A stretch of DNA of 64,000 bases. It comes from Linanthus parryae (Eukaryota; Streptophyta; Magnoliopsida; Ericales; Polemoniaceae). The notes beneath the pieces were generated by a model. The model saw only the letters and a program-made list of their open reading frames with translations, had not been told where the DNA came from and did no database searches. Of the stretch, positions 43,290 to 54,531 are shown piece after piece. Numbering within the stretch: the stretch's first letter is position 1; the number at the start of each line of letters is the position of its first letter. The stretch spans positions 49,223,863-49,287,862 of the forward strand of contig JALGPY010000010.1 in assembly GCA_023055425.1 (NCBI GenBank), read 5' to 3'. The translations under genes and the position numbers were made by a program.

Positions 43290-44881
43290 AATGGGATGCG
43301 ATTCTCCTCACTAATTTGCAGTAGATAAAACAATATTTAGGAAAGCTTATTTTATTTTTCTTTTAAATAATTTTCAGGAATTGTGGTAGTTGTAAAAATC
43401 GATAATTCTAAGAATCTAGGTCCCAGGATCCCCTAGGGTTACTTTCCATCTTGCCTGATGTATTTTATTTCAGAAACACACAGTGGTTTTGTTTATGCCA
43501 GCATACCAGTAGTACAATCTCCTCTCGGTCTCATGCACCTGTCACTCTCCTGCAGACTTTCGGGTCCTCTCGGTCCACCTAAATCTGCAGGTTCGTTCTA
43601 AGTCTGCTAGGATTACAGGTTCTCCTCTCGGTCTCCCCCTAAACGTCTAGCAGTTGGTCTAATGCTTCTGAGCTAGTCCCCTGATTCTTTTCACCTCTCG
43701 GTCCATCAAGGCAGAGTACTAAATCCTGTCTTTTCTTCCTAACTCTCACTGGTCACTCTCGTGCACCAGATCCTGTCTATAACACTGCTGGGTGATCAAG
43801 CCATTCATGCATGTAAATAAAATCAAAGACGAGATAATAAACAATCCATCCTGTATTAAGACTTTAACTAGCCATGCATCTGAAAATCAAACAAACCAGT
43901 CTGCTGAATTCATAAACCCTAGGTTCACCGAGAACCTAGGAAAAAGGTTTAGCTAGCTTGCATTATTGAAAAAAAATATGTTTCATAAAAGAGGGAAAAG
44001 ATCAAACAAGTTTATGGCTGAATACTGAAAAACTGCTCCAATCCTGCTCTGCTCCAATCCTGACGGCTCTGAAACTGGCTGTTGTGATGATGATTGTAGA
44101 TATGTGAGTGTGTGTGTAACCCTAATTCTGTGCTGGGACACCTCCTTTTATACTGCCACATCTCCAAAACTAATGCACGAAATTCCTGTTCTACCCTCGC
44201 AAAAAACCCGTCCTGGAAGCTTCTGGAAACCCTCCGTGCGTTCAAACGCAACTCACCTGCGTTCAAACGCAGTGCGTCTGAACGCACACCTCCTGCATTT
44301 GAACGCAGGCCTTAACCAATTTTCTCTTCTGGCTTCTCAGACTTGTGCGTTTGAACGCAGCTCACCTGCGTTTGAACGCACAACTTGGTCTTTCTGCTCC
44401 TGATGTCGTTTGAACGCAGGTTTGTGCGTCTGAACGCACAACTTGGTTTTTCTGCACTTCTGGATTTGAGTCATGCGTTTGAACGCAGCCTGTGCATCTG
44501 AACGCACAACTTAGCCTCTTTTCTGCCATTTTCTTCCTGCTGCCATGTGGTGCGTTTGAACGCAGCTGCCCTGCGTTTGAACGCACACCTTAGAATTTTT
44601 CCGCTCTTTTTCTGCTCAGCTTTCCTGATACGCTGCCTCCACATCCAAGTCAATCTCATGCATTTCTCGGCACCTGTTACCTGCACATCATAACATGTAC
44701 CCGCGATCATATCCAACAAACAAAATTATGCATGAAATTACTCAAATCTTGCAATCATGTCCTATAAATCTCTGCCTCGTATCAGGTGGAAAATAAGCTG
44801 AAAATGGGCAAACTCAACTCTCACAGGGTTAGAACTTATGGTAAAAAGATGTCCCAGACTAATCCCATTTCCAAGCTATCA
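43290..44881 (-). repeat. 3' LTR of the Athila element, main part
   Basis: Matches 54683-56282. The outer edge on this side reads CAAGCTATCA, i.e. the minus-strand LTR starts TGATAGCTTGG. It contains about 11 copies of the near-palindrome TGCGTTTGAACGCA or close variants (44238-44590). Compared with the right LTR it lacks about 9 bp in one copy near 44406. Frames that look like ORFs inside this part come from the repeats. Confidence 0.93.
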
Positions 44882-44905
44882 AAATACCCCCACACTAAAC
44901 TCTGC
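44882..44905 (-). other. Polypurine tract of the Athila element
   Basis: Minus strand reads GTGTGGGGGTATTT immediately before the LTR start TGATAGC, the expected place for the plus-strand primer. Confidence 0.75.
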
Positions 44906-46171
44906 TCGTCCCGAGCAGACCCTTGCATACTGCCTTGCAGACCCTTCTTTTGCATACTTTAATTGCATACTTCCCCCCTTTATCACAGATTCATGCTACA
45001 GACCAAAAGACTCAACAGATTACTGACTCAGATACAGAATATACAAAAACTGACTCAAGACACAACAAAAAAAAAAATCCTGAGATTGGGCAACCTCTCT
45101 ATCATAAACTGAAATCATCAAATCCTCACAAGCTCATTTTGAAATTTCACAACACGCAGCAAGAAATGGTATAAACTGATCATGTGCACAAACTTACTAA
45201 GGTGTCCCCAAACATCCACCAAACCAACCAAGATAAAGCCCGTCTTTTGACTTAGAGGGTCCAGGCAGCTTAAGTCACTAGATAATTTTTCTTCGCCAAG
45301 TCATTTGAGGTTTTCAGACCCTCTTAGCCGTTATTGCGTTTGATTTGCAAATTGTCCCATTGCTGGGAGACACAGCTCCTGTGTAATACGGCTTGACTTT
45401 AATTTCCCTCTTAAGCTCTAAATTGGATTGAATCCAAATTTTCCGTGTGAACGGAAGCACATTATGTTGTTTCTCCTTTAAGCACACACAAATATTTATT
45501 ATTTTTTTCATATTGTTTTTTTTTTCATAAACCTCCTCTTTTTTTACAACTGTGCAGTAGAGCTTTAAGAGTGCGGGCTTTTTAGGATTTTCTCTTGGAA
45601 CCACCTTAAGGGATGGTGGTGTACATTCCCCAACTTCGCTTAGGCCAAAGACTTGTACCACATAAAACCGACTCTACACGAAGGTCCACCCCAGATTCCA
45701 AGAGTCCACAAGTTTCCACGCGAAACAGAATAATCAACTATCTAAAGACCAAATCCACCTAGCACACTAGAGAAGCCAAAAGTATGTCTGTTATCTACTT
45801 TCACAATTCCTGAATACCCGGGATATCCTGTCGTGAGACTTGCGCACAAAATACTAAAATTTGAAGTATCCCTACTACGGTGCTTCCTACTCTCATGAGC
45901 TCTTTCATTGGATTCTCTTCAGTTTCTAGGTCCTAAGTTGCCCTTTCTCAAAAGTTTTCAAATATTTATGTTTTTCCGTTTTTTTTTTATATATATATAT
46001 TTTTTTTTTATGCAAGGTCAGAAAAGTTGGTGGGTGGACTCAACATAAAAAACGTGCTGACTCAAAAATGAAAATAAAATTAAAAATAAAATTGACCAAA
46101 ATATGCTGACATGGCTATGCAGGAGGACACGATTCCCCACCCCACACTAGAGGTGGCGCGTCCTCGCGACA
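44906..46171 (-). other. 3' untranslated part of the Athila element
   Basis: About 1.27 kb with no supported gene. It contains long A/T runs, including T8-AT-T stretches at 45983-46012, and C-rich patches. Long non-coding 3' ends are usual in Athila elements. Confidence 0.6.
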
Positions 46172-47857
46172 CTACTGATCTGGCCTGTAACTAGAATATG
46201 TGTTCTCCGGAGTAGACTGGTCAGTCGGCTCTGGAGATGGTGAAGGGGTTCGCCCTCTGGGGCGTTTCCTCGCAGCATGGCATGCTGCGGCAGCGGTACC
46301 AGCGTGGCTGGCACCGGGATGGGCACTACTGGCCCCTGGGTCTACATGCTGCCTAGGTGGGTACTGGGTACCGGGTCTGCCGGGGTCACCAACACTGTCT
46401 GCGTGTTCCGGACTCTGTGTGGGGTCATGGCCAGAGAAGCTGTCATATGGCCGACTATCCTCCATTTTCCAACTGGGACAATTATCACTCGAATAGCGGT
46501 CCGGGAAGTTAAATCTCTTACCACGCATGTTGCTCTGAATTTCAGCGAGTGCCGCCTCATGAGTTCTCAATGCGGCTGTGTTAGCGTGGTAAATATGCTT
46601 CTGGGTCTTGAACAACTTTCCAAGACTCCTGGCCATTTTCTTGACCGTCCTTACCAGGTAGTTTTGCACTTTTTCTTGGGCCTTAATTTTCTTTCTGACC
46701 CATTCCTCATGTTCAGTCCTCTCCAGGCGCCCAAAAGAACTGCGCCTGGCCCCTCTACTGGACTGCCCTAGGTCGGGCTCGGTCTGCCTGTGTTCACTGG
46801 AACTGGCAGATCGTGGCAGTCGAAGGGGACCTGGTAAGGCTGGAACACCCCCATCACCGGGAGGAGGTGGCGGTGGCATACCAACACCCCCACCCTGAGG
46901 CGGAGCATCATCATCATCATCGTCCACTTGGACAAATTCTGGAGGCCCGTGCAGAGCCTCGTGCAAAGCACATCTCATGTTTCGGTACTTGCGTACCTGC
47001 ACTGGTCGAATATCTCTCAGCTCGCCAGGAATGACAACCCGATAATCCTACGCCATTTTGGTTAACATCCCCAGGATACCTAAACCCTTCTTGCTGTGGG
47101 ACTCTCTCCGTTCCCGAAAAAACTCACAAATAATCTCCGGGAGGCTCACAGGCTCTCTGGCCATCAGACAGTATACCGAAAGGGCAATATTATAATCTAT
47201 GCGGGTAAAGTGTTTAATACCCACAATCCTGTTGTTTACCCACTCAGTCCACCATCTCGCCTCTCGAATCAGATAGGTCGCAGGGAGTTTCCGGTAGGAA
47301 GGACTCCGTTCAGGATAGTACCAAGCAGCGCCTGGTACACCCGCACACAAGGTGGTTAGGATCTTTTCGCTAAGCTGTTCAGAGGGATGACGCCTCAGTT
47401 CCTGAAACTGACAGTCATCCAACACTAATTCCAGACCCAGACTCTCTCGAATACTCTCTGGGGTGATCCTAATCCATCTCTTTCTGCAGTAAATCCAGTC
47501 AATTGACTGGGCTTCACTGTTCATGCACTGCTGGAGATTACTGAAAATCTCCTTAGCCAGCACAGAACTGACTTGCAGATTTGTAAAACCAGTAAACAAA
47601 TCCCCAAAATGATCCTGCCCAGTATAGTTGAACAGTTCATCCCCCATCGCCACTCTATCACGGGGAAAAGTTCTCTCAGCAGGTATGTAATACCGAATCT
47701 TTTTGTCTTGCAGAAAGAAACGGTGAGCCTCCATATTAACAAACCTATGGTCGCAGAAATGGTCAACCCTAAGCAATCTGAAATCTATGATGTTCAAGGG
47801 TGCAATCACCCTATCAGGCCTCATATACGGGCTATCCTCATCCATTTCAAGATTCAA
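46172..47857 (-). pseudogene. Env-like ORF of the Athila element, one in-frame stop
   Basis: An extra ORF after pol, starting MNLEMDEDSPYMRPD. The first 269 codons end at TAG 47048-47050; the same frame continues to 46172, about 562 codons in total. The N-terminal half has the block IRITPESIRESLGLELVLDD, reminiscent of the extra ORF in the SIRE-like element and of domains described as putative plant transposon protein. The second half has poly-Asp, poly-Pro (GMPPPPPPGDGG), a basic helical segment (WVRKKIKAQEKVQNYLVRTV) and a low-complexity basic tail (RKRPRGRTPSPSPEP). I see no signal peptide and no clear membrane segment, so an envelope role is not supported by the sequence; the name follows the position. 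Apart from the stop the frame is open. Confidence 0.72.
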
Positions 47858-48082
47858 ACAGAAAAAATGGAAATCTTCAAAGAGAAGGAAAAGATAGAAC
47901 CTGGCTACCCGGAGTGAATCTTACGGGTACAGATCTGGAAATTACTCTCTGAAGTTGATCTGTAGGTGTTTGGATTGGATGAGTTTGACGACCCCCACAC
48001 TGTTCCTGGCTTTCTGGTGTTCCTGCGGTGGTCGTCGGAGATTGCTGGCGGCTGACTGCTTCTGGCGGCTGCTAGGGCAGAG

Positions 48083-48162
48083 AGAATTTCTAGAGAGAGA
48101 GTTGAAAACTGGTTGACTTGAGTGAAAATGAGTCACTGTCATCCGTACAGTATATATAGGCA
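48083..48162 (-). promoter_or_regulatory. Promoter-like TATA and CT leader upstream of the Athila env-like ORF
   Basis: On the minus strand CCTATATATACTG (48148-48160) is followed about 55 bp on by a CTCTCTCTCTAGAAATTCTCTC leader, and the ORF starts about 300 bp from the TATA. This suggests a separate transcript for the ORF; inference only. Confidence 0.45.
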
Positions 48163-48239
48163 AACTTTCAGAAATTGCAGAATGGCCACTGAAATTCAAA
48201 TTTTTTCAAATTTTTCAAAATTTTCTGATCCCGCTTGAA

Positions 48240-48810
48240 TGTGCGTTTGAACGCAGCTTCTGCGTTTGAACGCACTGCTTCAACTTTTCTGGAAATTTGA
48301 AATTTTCATGATCTGCGTTTGAACGCACCCCATGCGTTTGAACGCAGTGCTTGAAGTTCTATGAATTTTCTGGGTTTGTTGAATTGCGTTTGAACGCACA
48401 TAACTTGCGTTTACACGCACTGCTTGTCTTTTGTAATGCTTCTGATGAGTTGCGTTTGAACGCAGGTGATCTGCGTTTAAACGCATGCCTTGTCTCTAGA
48501 AATTCTCTGCTGATTGTCTCTCGCGTTCAAACGCAACCTCTGCGTTTAAACGCACGTCCTTAGGCTTTTCCAATCCATATTTTCTTCTTGCGTTTGAACG
48601 CATCTTGTGCGTTTGAACGCACCACTTGTTGGCTAGAAATCTTCATTGTGTGATCTTCGTTTGAACGCAGGTGGTCTGCGTTTGAACGTAGAAGTGTTAG
48701 CCATTTTCAATGTTTCTTCGGTCTGTTGGGGGGTCTGCGTTTGAACGCAAGCTGTCTGCGTTTGAACGCACATGTGCGTTTGAACGCATGTCTCTTGCGT
48801 TTGAACGCAC
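48240..48810. repeat. Cluster of about 18 TGCGTTTGAACGCA near-palindromes
   Basis: The 14-base motif, often in pairs about 10 nt apart and separated from the next pair by 30-50 bp of unrelated sequence, lies between pol and the env-like ORF of the Athila element. Variants keep the two arms TGCGTT and AACGCA. The same motif fills both LTRs (44238-44590, 55629-55987). Confidence 0.9.
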
Positions 48811-48982
48811 GCCTCTGATTCCTGAAACACTGAATTCAATATTAAACCCCTTTTTCTCACTTCTCTCTCAAATTATGAACATTATAAAAATTATATAAAA
48901 AACAACTAATCTATGTTGGGTTGCCTCCCAACCAGCGCTTGTGATTTACAGTCGACAGCCCGACTTTGTTACCTCTTTGTAA

Positions 48983-51529
48983 TCACGGAAGGTTGAGGTA
49001 GATTGCCTCTACCTCTATGATCTCCTGAGGATCTCTGTATGGCTTGACTCTGTTCCCATTCACCTTGAAAACTGTATTGTCCCTCGGGTTCTCCAGCTCC
49101 ACCACTCCCCATGATGTAATGTCCTTCACAATAAATGGTCCAGACCATCTTGAGCGCAGCTTCCCTGGATAAAATTTCATCCTTGAGTTGTAAAGGAGAA
49201 CCTTCTGCCCAATTTCTATCCTCTTTGGTAGAATGCGATTGTCATGCCACTTCTTCGTTTTTTCTTTATAAATTTTGGCACTCTCATAAGCAGTTTTACG
49301 GAATTCCTCTAGTTCGAGGAGTGCCATCTTTCGTTTGTTTCCCGATAAACTGTGATCCATATTCAGCTGCTTGATTGCCCAGTATGCTTTGTGCTCCAAT
49401 TCTACTGGTAAGTGACATGCTTTTCCAAACACCAGCTGGTATGGGGACATTCCCAGCGGGGTTTTGTAAGCAGTTCTGTATGCCCAGAGCGCATCATCCA
49501 GCTTTAATGACCAGTCCTTGCGTCCAGGATTCACAGTTTTTTCCAGTATGCTTTTTATCTCCCTGTTGGACACCTCTGCTTGCCCGTTTGCCTGAGGGTG
49601 ATAAGGCAGTGACACCATATGGATAGACACCCCGTACTGCTTTAGAACCTTGGCGAAGACCTTATTGATAAAATGAGAACCCTCATCACTGACCATGGCC
49701 CTTGGCGTTCCGAATCTGGTAAAGATATTACGTTTGAGGAATCTTTCCACGACTGCCGCATCGTTCTTCTGACAGGCTATTGCTTCCACACATTTTGACA
49801 CGTAGTCTACTGCCAGTAGGATGTAGAGATTTCCCAGAGACGAAGGGAATGGACCCATAAAATCAATACCCCAAACGTCAAAAGGCTCGACTTCCTGCCA
49901 AAGTGTCATGGGCATTTCATTTCGCTGGGAAATATTTCCTGTCCGTTGGCAGCGATCGCAACTCTGCGCATAATCATGGCAATCCTTGAAGACTGTTGGC
50001 CAGAAAAATCCTGACTGCAGCACTTTGTGGGCTGTTCTCGGTCCGCTGAAGTGTCCCCCACATTGTGCTGAGTGGCAGTGCTGAATTACCTCCAAAATCT
50101 CGTGACATGGAATGCAACGACGGAGAATATTATCTGCCCCTTGCTTGAATAGATAAGGATCATCCCAGAAATATTGCCTGCATTCTGAAATAAACTTCTT
50201 TTTCTGCCAAGGGGTGATGTCTTCAGGGAGTGCTCCATTGACCAAATAATTGGCTATGGCATAGTACCAGGGCCGTCTGTTGGTTTTGATCTTCATAATA
50301 TGTTCATCCGGAAAATTTTCTTGAATTGGTACCAATTCTTCTGTAGGGTTTTCCAGGCGAGATAGATGATCAGCTACCACATTTTCAACTCCCTTTTTAT
50401 CCCAAATTTCGACATCAAATTCCTGCATAAGCAGAATCCAACGCAGCAACCTTGGCTTTGCATCCTTCTTCTCCAGTAAGTATTTCAGTGCACTGTGATC
50501 TGTGAATATGATGACTTTTGAACCTACCAGGTAGGATCTGAACTTATCCAGAGCAAAAAAAACTGCCAGCAGCTCCTTCTCTGTAGTCCCATAATTAATC
50601 TGTGCCTCATTCAGGACCCTGCTGGCATAGTAAATGACACTGCACACTTTATCTTTTCGCTGTCCCAGTACTGCGCCCACTGCGTAATCACTGGCGTCGC
50701 ACATCAGCTCGAATGGGAGGTTCCAATCTGGCGTTGTGATAATGGGCGCAGTTGTCAGCCTATCTTTAAGCACGTCAAAGGCTTCTTTGCAGGCTTCATC
50801 AAATATGAAGGGCACATCTTTTCCCAACAAATTACATAGTGGCTTTGTAATTTTTGAGAAATATTTGATAAACCTTCTGTAAAATCCTGCATGGCCCAAA
50901 AAACTCTTAATTGCCTTCATTGTGGTTGGGTATGGAAGCTGCTTGATCACCTCTATCTTTGCCCTGTCTACTTCCAGTCCTTTGCTGGAAATCCTGTGTC
51001 CCAGCACTATTCCTTCAGTAACCATGAAGTGGCATTTTTCCCAGTTGAGTACCAGGTTAGTTTTTCTGCAGCGAATCAGAACTCTGGCTAGATGGTATAA
51101 GCAGTCTTCAAAGCTGTCCCCAAATAACGAAAAATCGTCCATGAAAACTTCCAAATTTTTCTCTATCATGTCAGAGAAAATGGCCATCATACATCTTTGG
51201 AATGTTGCTGGAGCATTGCATAATCCAAATGGCATTCGTCTAAAGGCAAACGTTCCGTATGGGCAGGTGAACGTCGTCTTTTCTTGATCTTCTGGATTTA
51301 TATAAATCTGGTTGTAGCCAGAGTACATGTCAAGGAAGCAGTAATAAGCATGGTGAGCCAGTCTGTCCAACATCTGGTCCATGAATGGCAGCGAAAAGTG
51401 GTCTTTTAGTGTTGCATCGTTCAGCTTCCGGTAGTCCATACAGATTCGCCAGCCAGTGACAGTGCGCTGGGCGATCTGCTCCTGATCAGCATTTTGTACT
51501 ACTGTAATACCCCTTTCTTTGGTACACAC
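48983..51529 (-). CDS. Athila RT-RNase H-integrase frame (848 codons, open)
   Basis: The downstream half of the Athila polyprotein. It is open throughout but separated from gag-protease by a one-base loss in a G run near 51516, so it has lost its natural start; the first Met shown is not a true start. [30 protein letters not shown] block, active site FMDD (residues 129-132 counting from the first Met), as usual in Athila. RNase H acids: [37 protein letters not shown]. Integrase: zinc site ([17 protein letters not shown]) and acids in [19 protein letters not shown] and [10 protein letters not shown]. The tail has a GPF/Y-like block ([11 protein letters not shown]). All key residues are present. 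Confidence 0.92.
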   Translation of the reverse strand: MCTKERGITVVQNADQEQIAQRTVTGWRICMDYRKLNDATLKDHFSLPFMDQMLDRLAHHAYYCFLDMYSGYNQIYINPEDQEKTTFTCPYGTFAFRRMPFGLCNAPATFQRCMMAIFSDMIEKNLEVFMDDFSLFGDSFEDCLYHLARVLIRCRKTNLVLNWEKCHFMVTEGIVLGHRISSKGLEVDRAKIEVIKQLPYPTTMKAIKSFLGHAGFYRRFIKYFSKITKPLCNLLGKDVPFIFDEACKEAFDVLKDRLTTAPIITTPDWNLPFELMCDASDYAVGAVLGQRKDKVCSVIYYASRVLNEAQINYGTTEKELLAVFFALDKFRSYLVGSKVIIFTDHSALKYLLEKKDAKPRLLRWILLMQEFDVEIWDKKGVENVVADHLSRLENPTEELVPIQENFPDEHIMKIKTNRRPWYYAIANYLVNGALPEDITPWQKKKFISECRQYFWDDPYLFKQGADNILRRCIPCHEILEVIQHCHSAQCGGHFSGPRTAHKVLQSGFFWPTVFKDCHDYAQSCDRCQRTGNISQRNEMPMTLWQEVEPFDVWGIDFMGPFPSSLGNLYILLAVDYVSKCVEAIACQKNDAAVVERFLKRNIFTRFGTPRAMVSDEGSHFINKVFAKVLKQYGVSIHMVSLPYHPQANGQAEVSNREIKSILEKTVNPGRKDWSLKLDDALWAYRTAYKTPLGMSPYQLVFGKACHLPVELEHKAYWAIKQLNMDHSLSGNKRKMALLELEEFRKTAYESAKIYKEKTKKWHDNRILPKRIEIGQKVLLYNSRMKFYPGKLRSRWSGPFIVKDITSWGVVELENPRDNTVFKVNGNRVKPYRDPQEIIEVEAIYLNLP

Positions 51530-54386
51530 TGGACAGGACTGACCCAGGTGCTGTCTGATATAGGGTATATAATTCCTGCTTCTAGCCCCTTCATGACCTC
51601 ATTTCGTACCACATCTTTCATAATTGGGTTTAGTCTCCGTTTAGGCTGGATGACTGGCTTCTTTCCTTCTTCAATTCTTATTTTGTGCATGCAGTAATCA
51701 GGACTGATTCCCTTTAGGTCCGCAATTGTCCATCCGATGGCTTCTTTATGCTCTCGAAGTACCTCCAGCTGCTTTTGTTCCTGTTCCTGAGATAAAAGAG
51801 AAGAAACAATTACCGGCAGAGTATTATTTTCACCAATAAAAGCGTACCTGAGGTGGTCTGGCAACTGTTTCAATTCCAGGACTGGTGGTTCCTGGAGTGA
51901 TGGGACCAGTGCCATTTTCTGCTCGCCTCCTCCGTCCTTATATAGAGTGACCCAGCTCTCTGTTCCCATGATCTGCTCAGCCTGTTGCTCCTCTGTTTCC
52001 TCTGGATACATGTCCTCAAATTCCTCCCATAAATTTTCCATCTCGTCATTCTCCAGATCATCAATTACCTCTACTGCAAAACATTTTTCATGGCCATAAT
52101 GGTCAGGAAGCTGGAGAGATTTGAAGACATTGAATTTCCCTTTTTCTTCATTGATTTGCATGGACAGCTCTCCACTTTTGCAGTTAATAATGGCTTCACC
52201 ATTTGCTAGGAAGGGTATGCCCAAGATTAGCGGGACCTCTCCGGCCTCCATATCCAGTATCACAAAATCTGCTGGAAAAATGAGCTCTCCAACTTTTACC
52301 AGGATATCTTCAATTACTCCATAGGCAGGTTTCACAGATCTGTCAGCCATTTGAAGCATAATTCTTGTTGGACGTGGTTCTCCGACTCCCATACTTTTGA
52401 AGATGGTCAGTGGCATCAGGTTGATGCTGGCGCCCAAGTCGCATAAGGCTTTTCCTGTGTATGCACTGCCCAGAGTTACTGGAATAACAAAGCTGCCAGG
52501 GTCTTTCTTTTTCAGTGGTAGACCATTTTTCACACAACTGCTCGCTTCTGCCGTCAGATTTACTGTTTCGAAGTCACTCATTCGCCTTCTCCCATACAAT
52601 ATGTCTTTGAGAAATTTCGCATAAGTAGGCATTTTGGCAAGTGCTTCGGCAAAAGGTATGTTTATCTGTAATTGCTTGAACACCTCCAGAAATCTGGCGT
52701 AGTCTTTGCTGTCATCTCTCTTACGTGTATTCAGAGGGTAAGGAACCTCCTTAGAAATTGGCACTGTTTCTGGATTACCCTCATTAGTCTGCTCTGCTTC
52801 CTGCTCGACCGAACCCCTTTTCTGAGGGTTAGCGGTTGAACTGTCTTTCCTGTCAATCACTTCCTGTTCAATAATCTTTGACTTTTCTGCACGTGCATGA
52901 CTGGGATACGGCGGATCCTGCAGTGCAATTCCACTCCGAGTTGTGATAGCATTGATTTGAGCGCGTGGATTGTTCACTGTATTTGATGGTAAATTCCCTG
53001 GGGCTCGTTTTGCTTGGCTCTGTGCAAGCTGACCATTCTGTACCTCCAAGTTGCGGATTGCAATCTTCATTTGGCTTACATCGGCAGTTAACGACTCCAT
53101 CTGCGAAAATCTAGTTTCCCACTACTTATTGAATTTCTCCATATAGGACTCAAAATTTTGCTGTGATAAATTTAGCTGTGGTGGTGCTGCTGGTGCGTGC
53201 TGTGCTGGGGCTGTCTGTTGTGCCTGTGGCCTGTGCTGGAATCCTGGTGCATAGACTGCTGCATTGGGATTTCCGTAGCAAAACCCTGGATGGTCACGTG
53301 TGCCTGGTCTGTAGCGACTATGATCCCACTGCTGCTGAACATAGTTGGCATCTTCGGTCTGAAGCTCCAGAATTGTTGCGTCAAGGTCAGGTTCATCCAC
53401 TGATGCCACGGGCTTCTTCTCTGTATACACCTTTTTAACTAAGTCCTATCCCACTTTCGTGAGATTGTCAATCCTGTCATCAGCCACTGGTTCTGCTACA
53501 GCTGTGAGCCTGCGGTCATCAAACAGGCGAGTATCCTGTTTGGCTAACTGTTTCATCAGTTCATATGCTCCATCCTTATCCACATGGTATAGAAAGTTAC
53601 CCCCAGCTTCCCTATCAATCCTGTCAGCATTCTCCCTGTCAAGAGCATGGTAGAATACCTGCAGAATTTTTGCGTCCCCGAAGCCGTGATTGGGGCATTT
53701 TTTAACGTGTCTCATAAACCTGTCCCATGCGTCTACCACCGTTTCCCCCATCTTCTGTTTGAAAGATAAGATCTCACTCTGCAGCTTGATAACAAGGGAT
53801 GCGGGGTAGAATTTTGCCAAAAAATCAGTAACACATCCTTCCCAGGTAGTGATAGACCTCGGTGGTCTTGCCTCCAGCCAGTCTTTTGCTGTCCCAAACA
53901 AGCAGTATGGGAATAAAATTAGCTTTAGCGTATCCGCTTCGACTCCTCTATATTTGATCTTGTTGCAGTAGTCTTCGAACTTTCCGAGGAAGTCGTTTGG
54001 ATCTTCATCTGCTTTCCCATTGAAAGGAAAATGAGTCTGGGCGGTCTGAATGGTGGATGATTTCAGATCGAAGTGCTCTGCTGTAATGGGTGGCACTACG
54101 ATAGCTGGTTGATGTCCTCCGGTTGGGACTTCAAAGTTTTCGACTATCGCCCTTCCAGACCTGTTGTAAGTCCTCTGATTGTCCCTGGCAGCAAAGCCTG
54201 CTGCTATCAGCTCTTCAATGTAAAGAGCCATCTGTACTGGAGCTGCTGTCCTGTGGGTGTTCCTATTTAGGTTGGCGCGTCTTCTCCGTGCTCAGACATC
54301 GCGGCTCGGTGTCTGCGACTTTGCTCTCTGAAAAGTTTTTCGGGATCTTCAAGTGGTGATACCAGTTTGCTAGGCAATCTGGACAT
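51499..54386 (-). pseudogene. gag-protease of the Athila element, broken
   Basis: On the minus strand an ATG at 54386 (MSRLPSKLVSPLEDPEK) lies about 120 bp after the primer site. A frameshift near 54265 breaks the first 40 codons from the rest. The gag domain follows (FPFNGKADEDPNDFLGKFED, then YPASLVIKLQSEILSFKQ). TAG at 53446-53448 and TAG at 53122-53124 interrupt the same frame. 53100-51499 is open and encodes the end of gag and the protease (LCDLGASINLMP near 52430, the D-L-G form usual in Athila). At about 51516 a one-base loss moves the RT into another frame. Three kinds of damage mean no Gag or Gag-Pol is made. Confidence 0.9.
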
Positions 54387-54503
54387 AAACTAGAATAACC
54401 TGAAAATCAGAATTCAAGAGCAATAAATCAAAAGAAAATACACGTAAAACAAAAAGAAAAAGCTTTGAGACTTATTCTAATGTCTTTTTAACAAAAACTG
54501 TAA

Positions 54504-54525
54504 CCGTTCCCCGGCAACGGCGCCA
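54504..54525 (-). other. Primer binding site (tRNA-Asp type) of the Athila element
   Basis: Minus strand TGGCGCCGTTGCCGGGGAAC, six bases after the LTR end (GCTGTCA). This is the usual Athila primer site. Confidence 0.9.
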
Positions 54526-54531
54526 AAAACT

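Noticed and set aside
43290..43294. Perfect target duplication for Tat-2
   Set aside because: The flanks are GTTGG and AATGG, only three of five bases match, so I report it as imperfect rather than exact.
44104..44586. ORFs of 70-100 codons with repeated peptides such as LNAHLLRLNAG
   Set aside because: They are translations of the TGCGTTTGAACGCA repeats in the Athila LTR and occur in several frames and both strands.
46172..47857. Calling the Athila extra ORF a true envelope gene
   Set aside because: No signal peptide, transmembrane segment or fusion peptide can be seen; only its position after pol suggests it.
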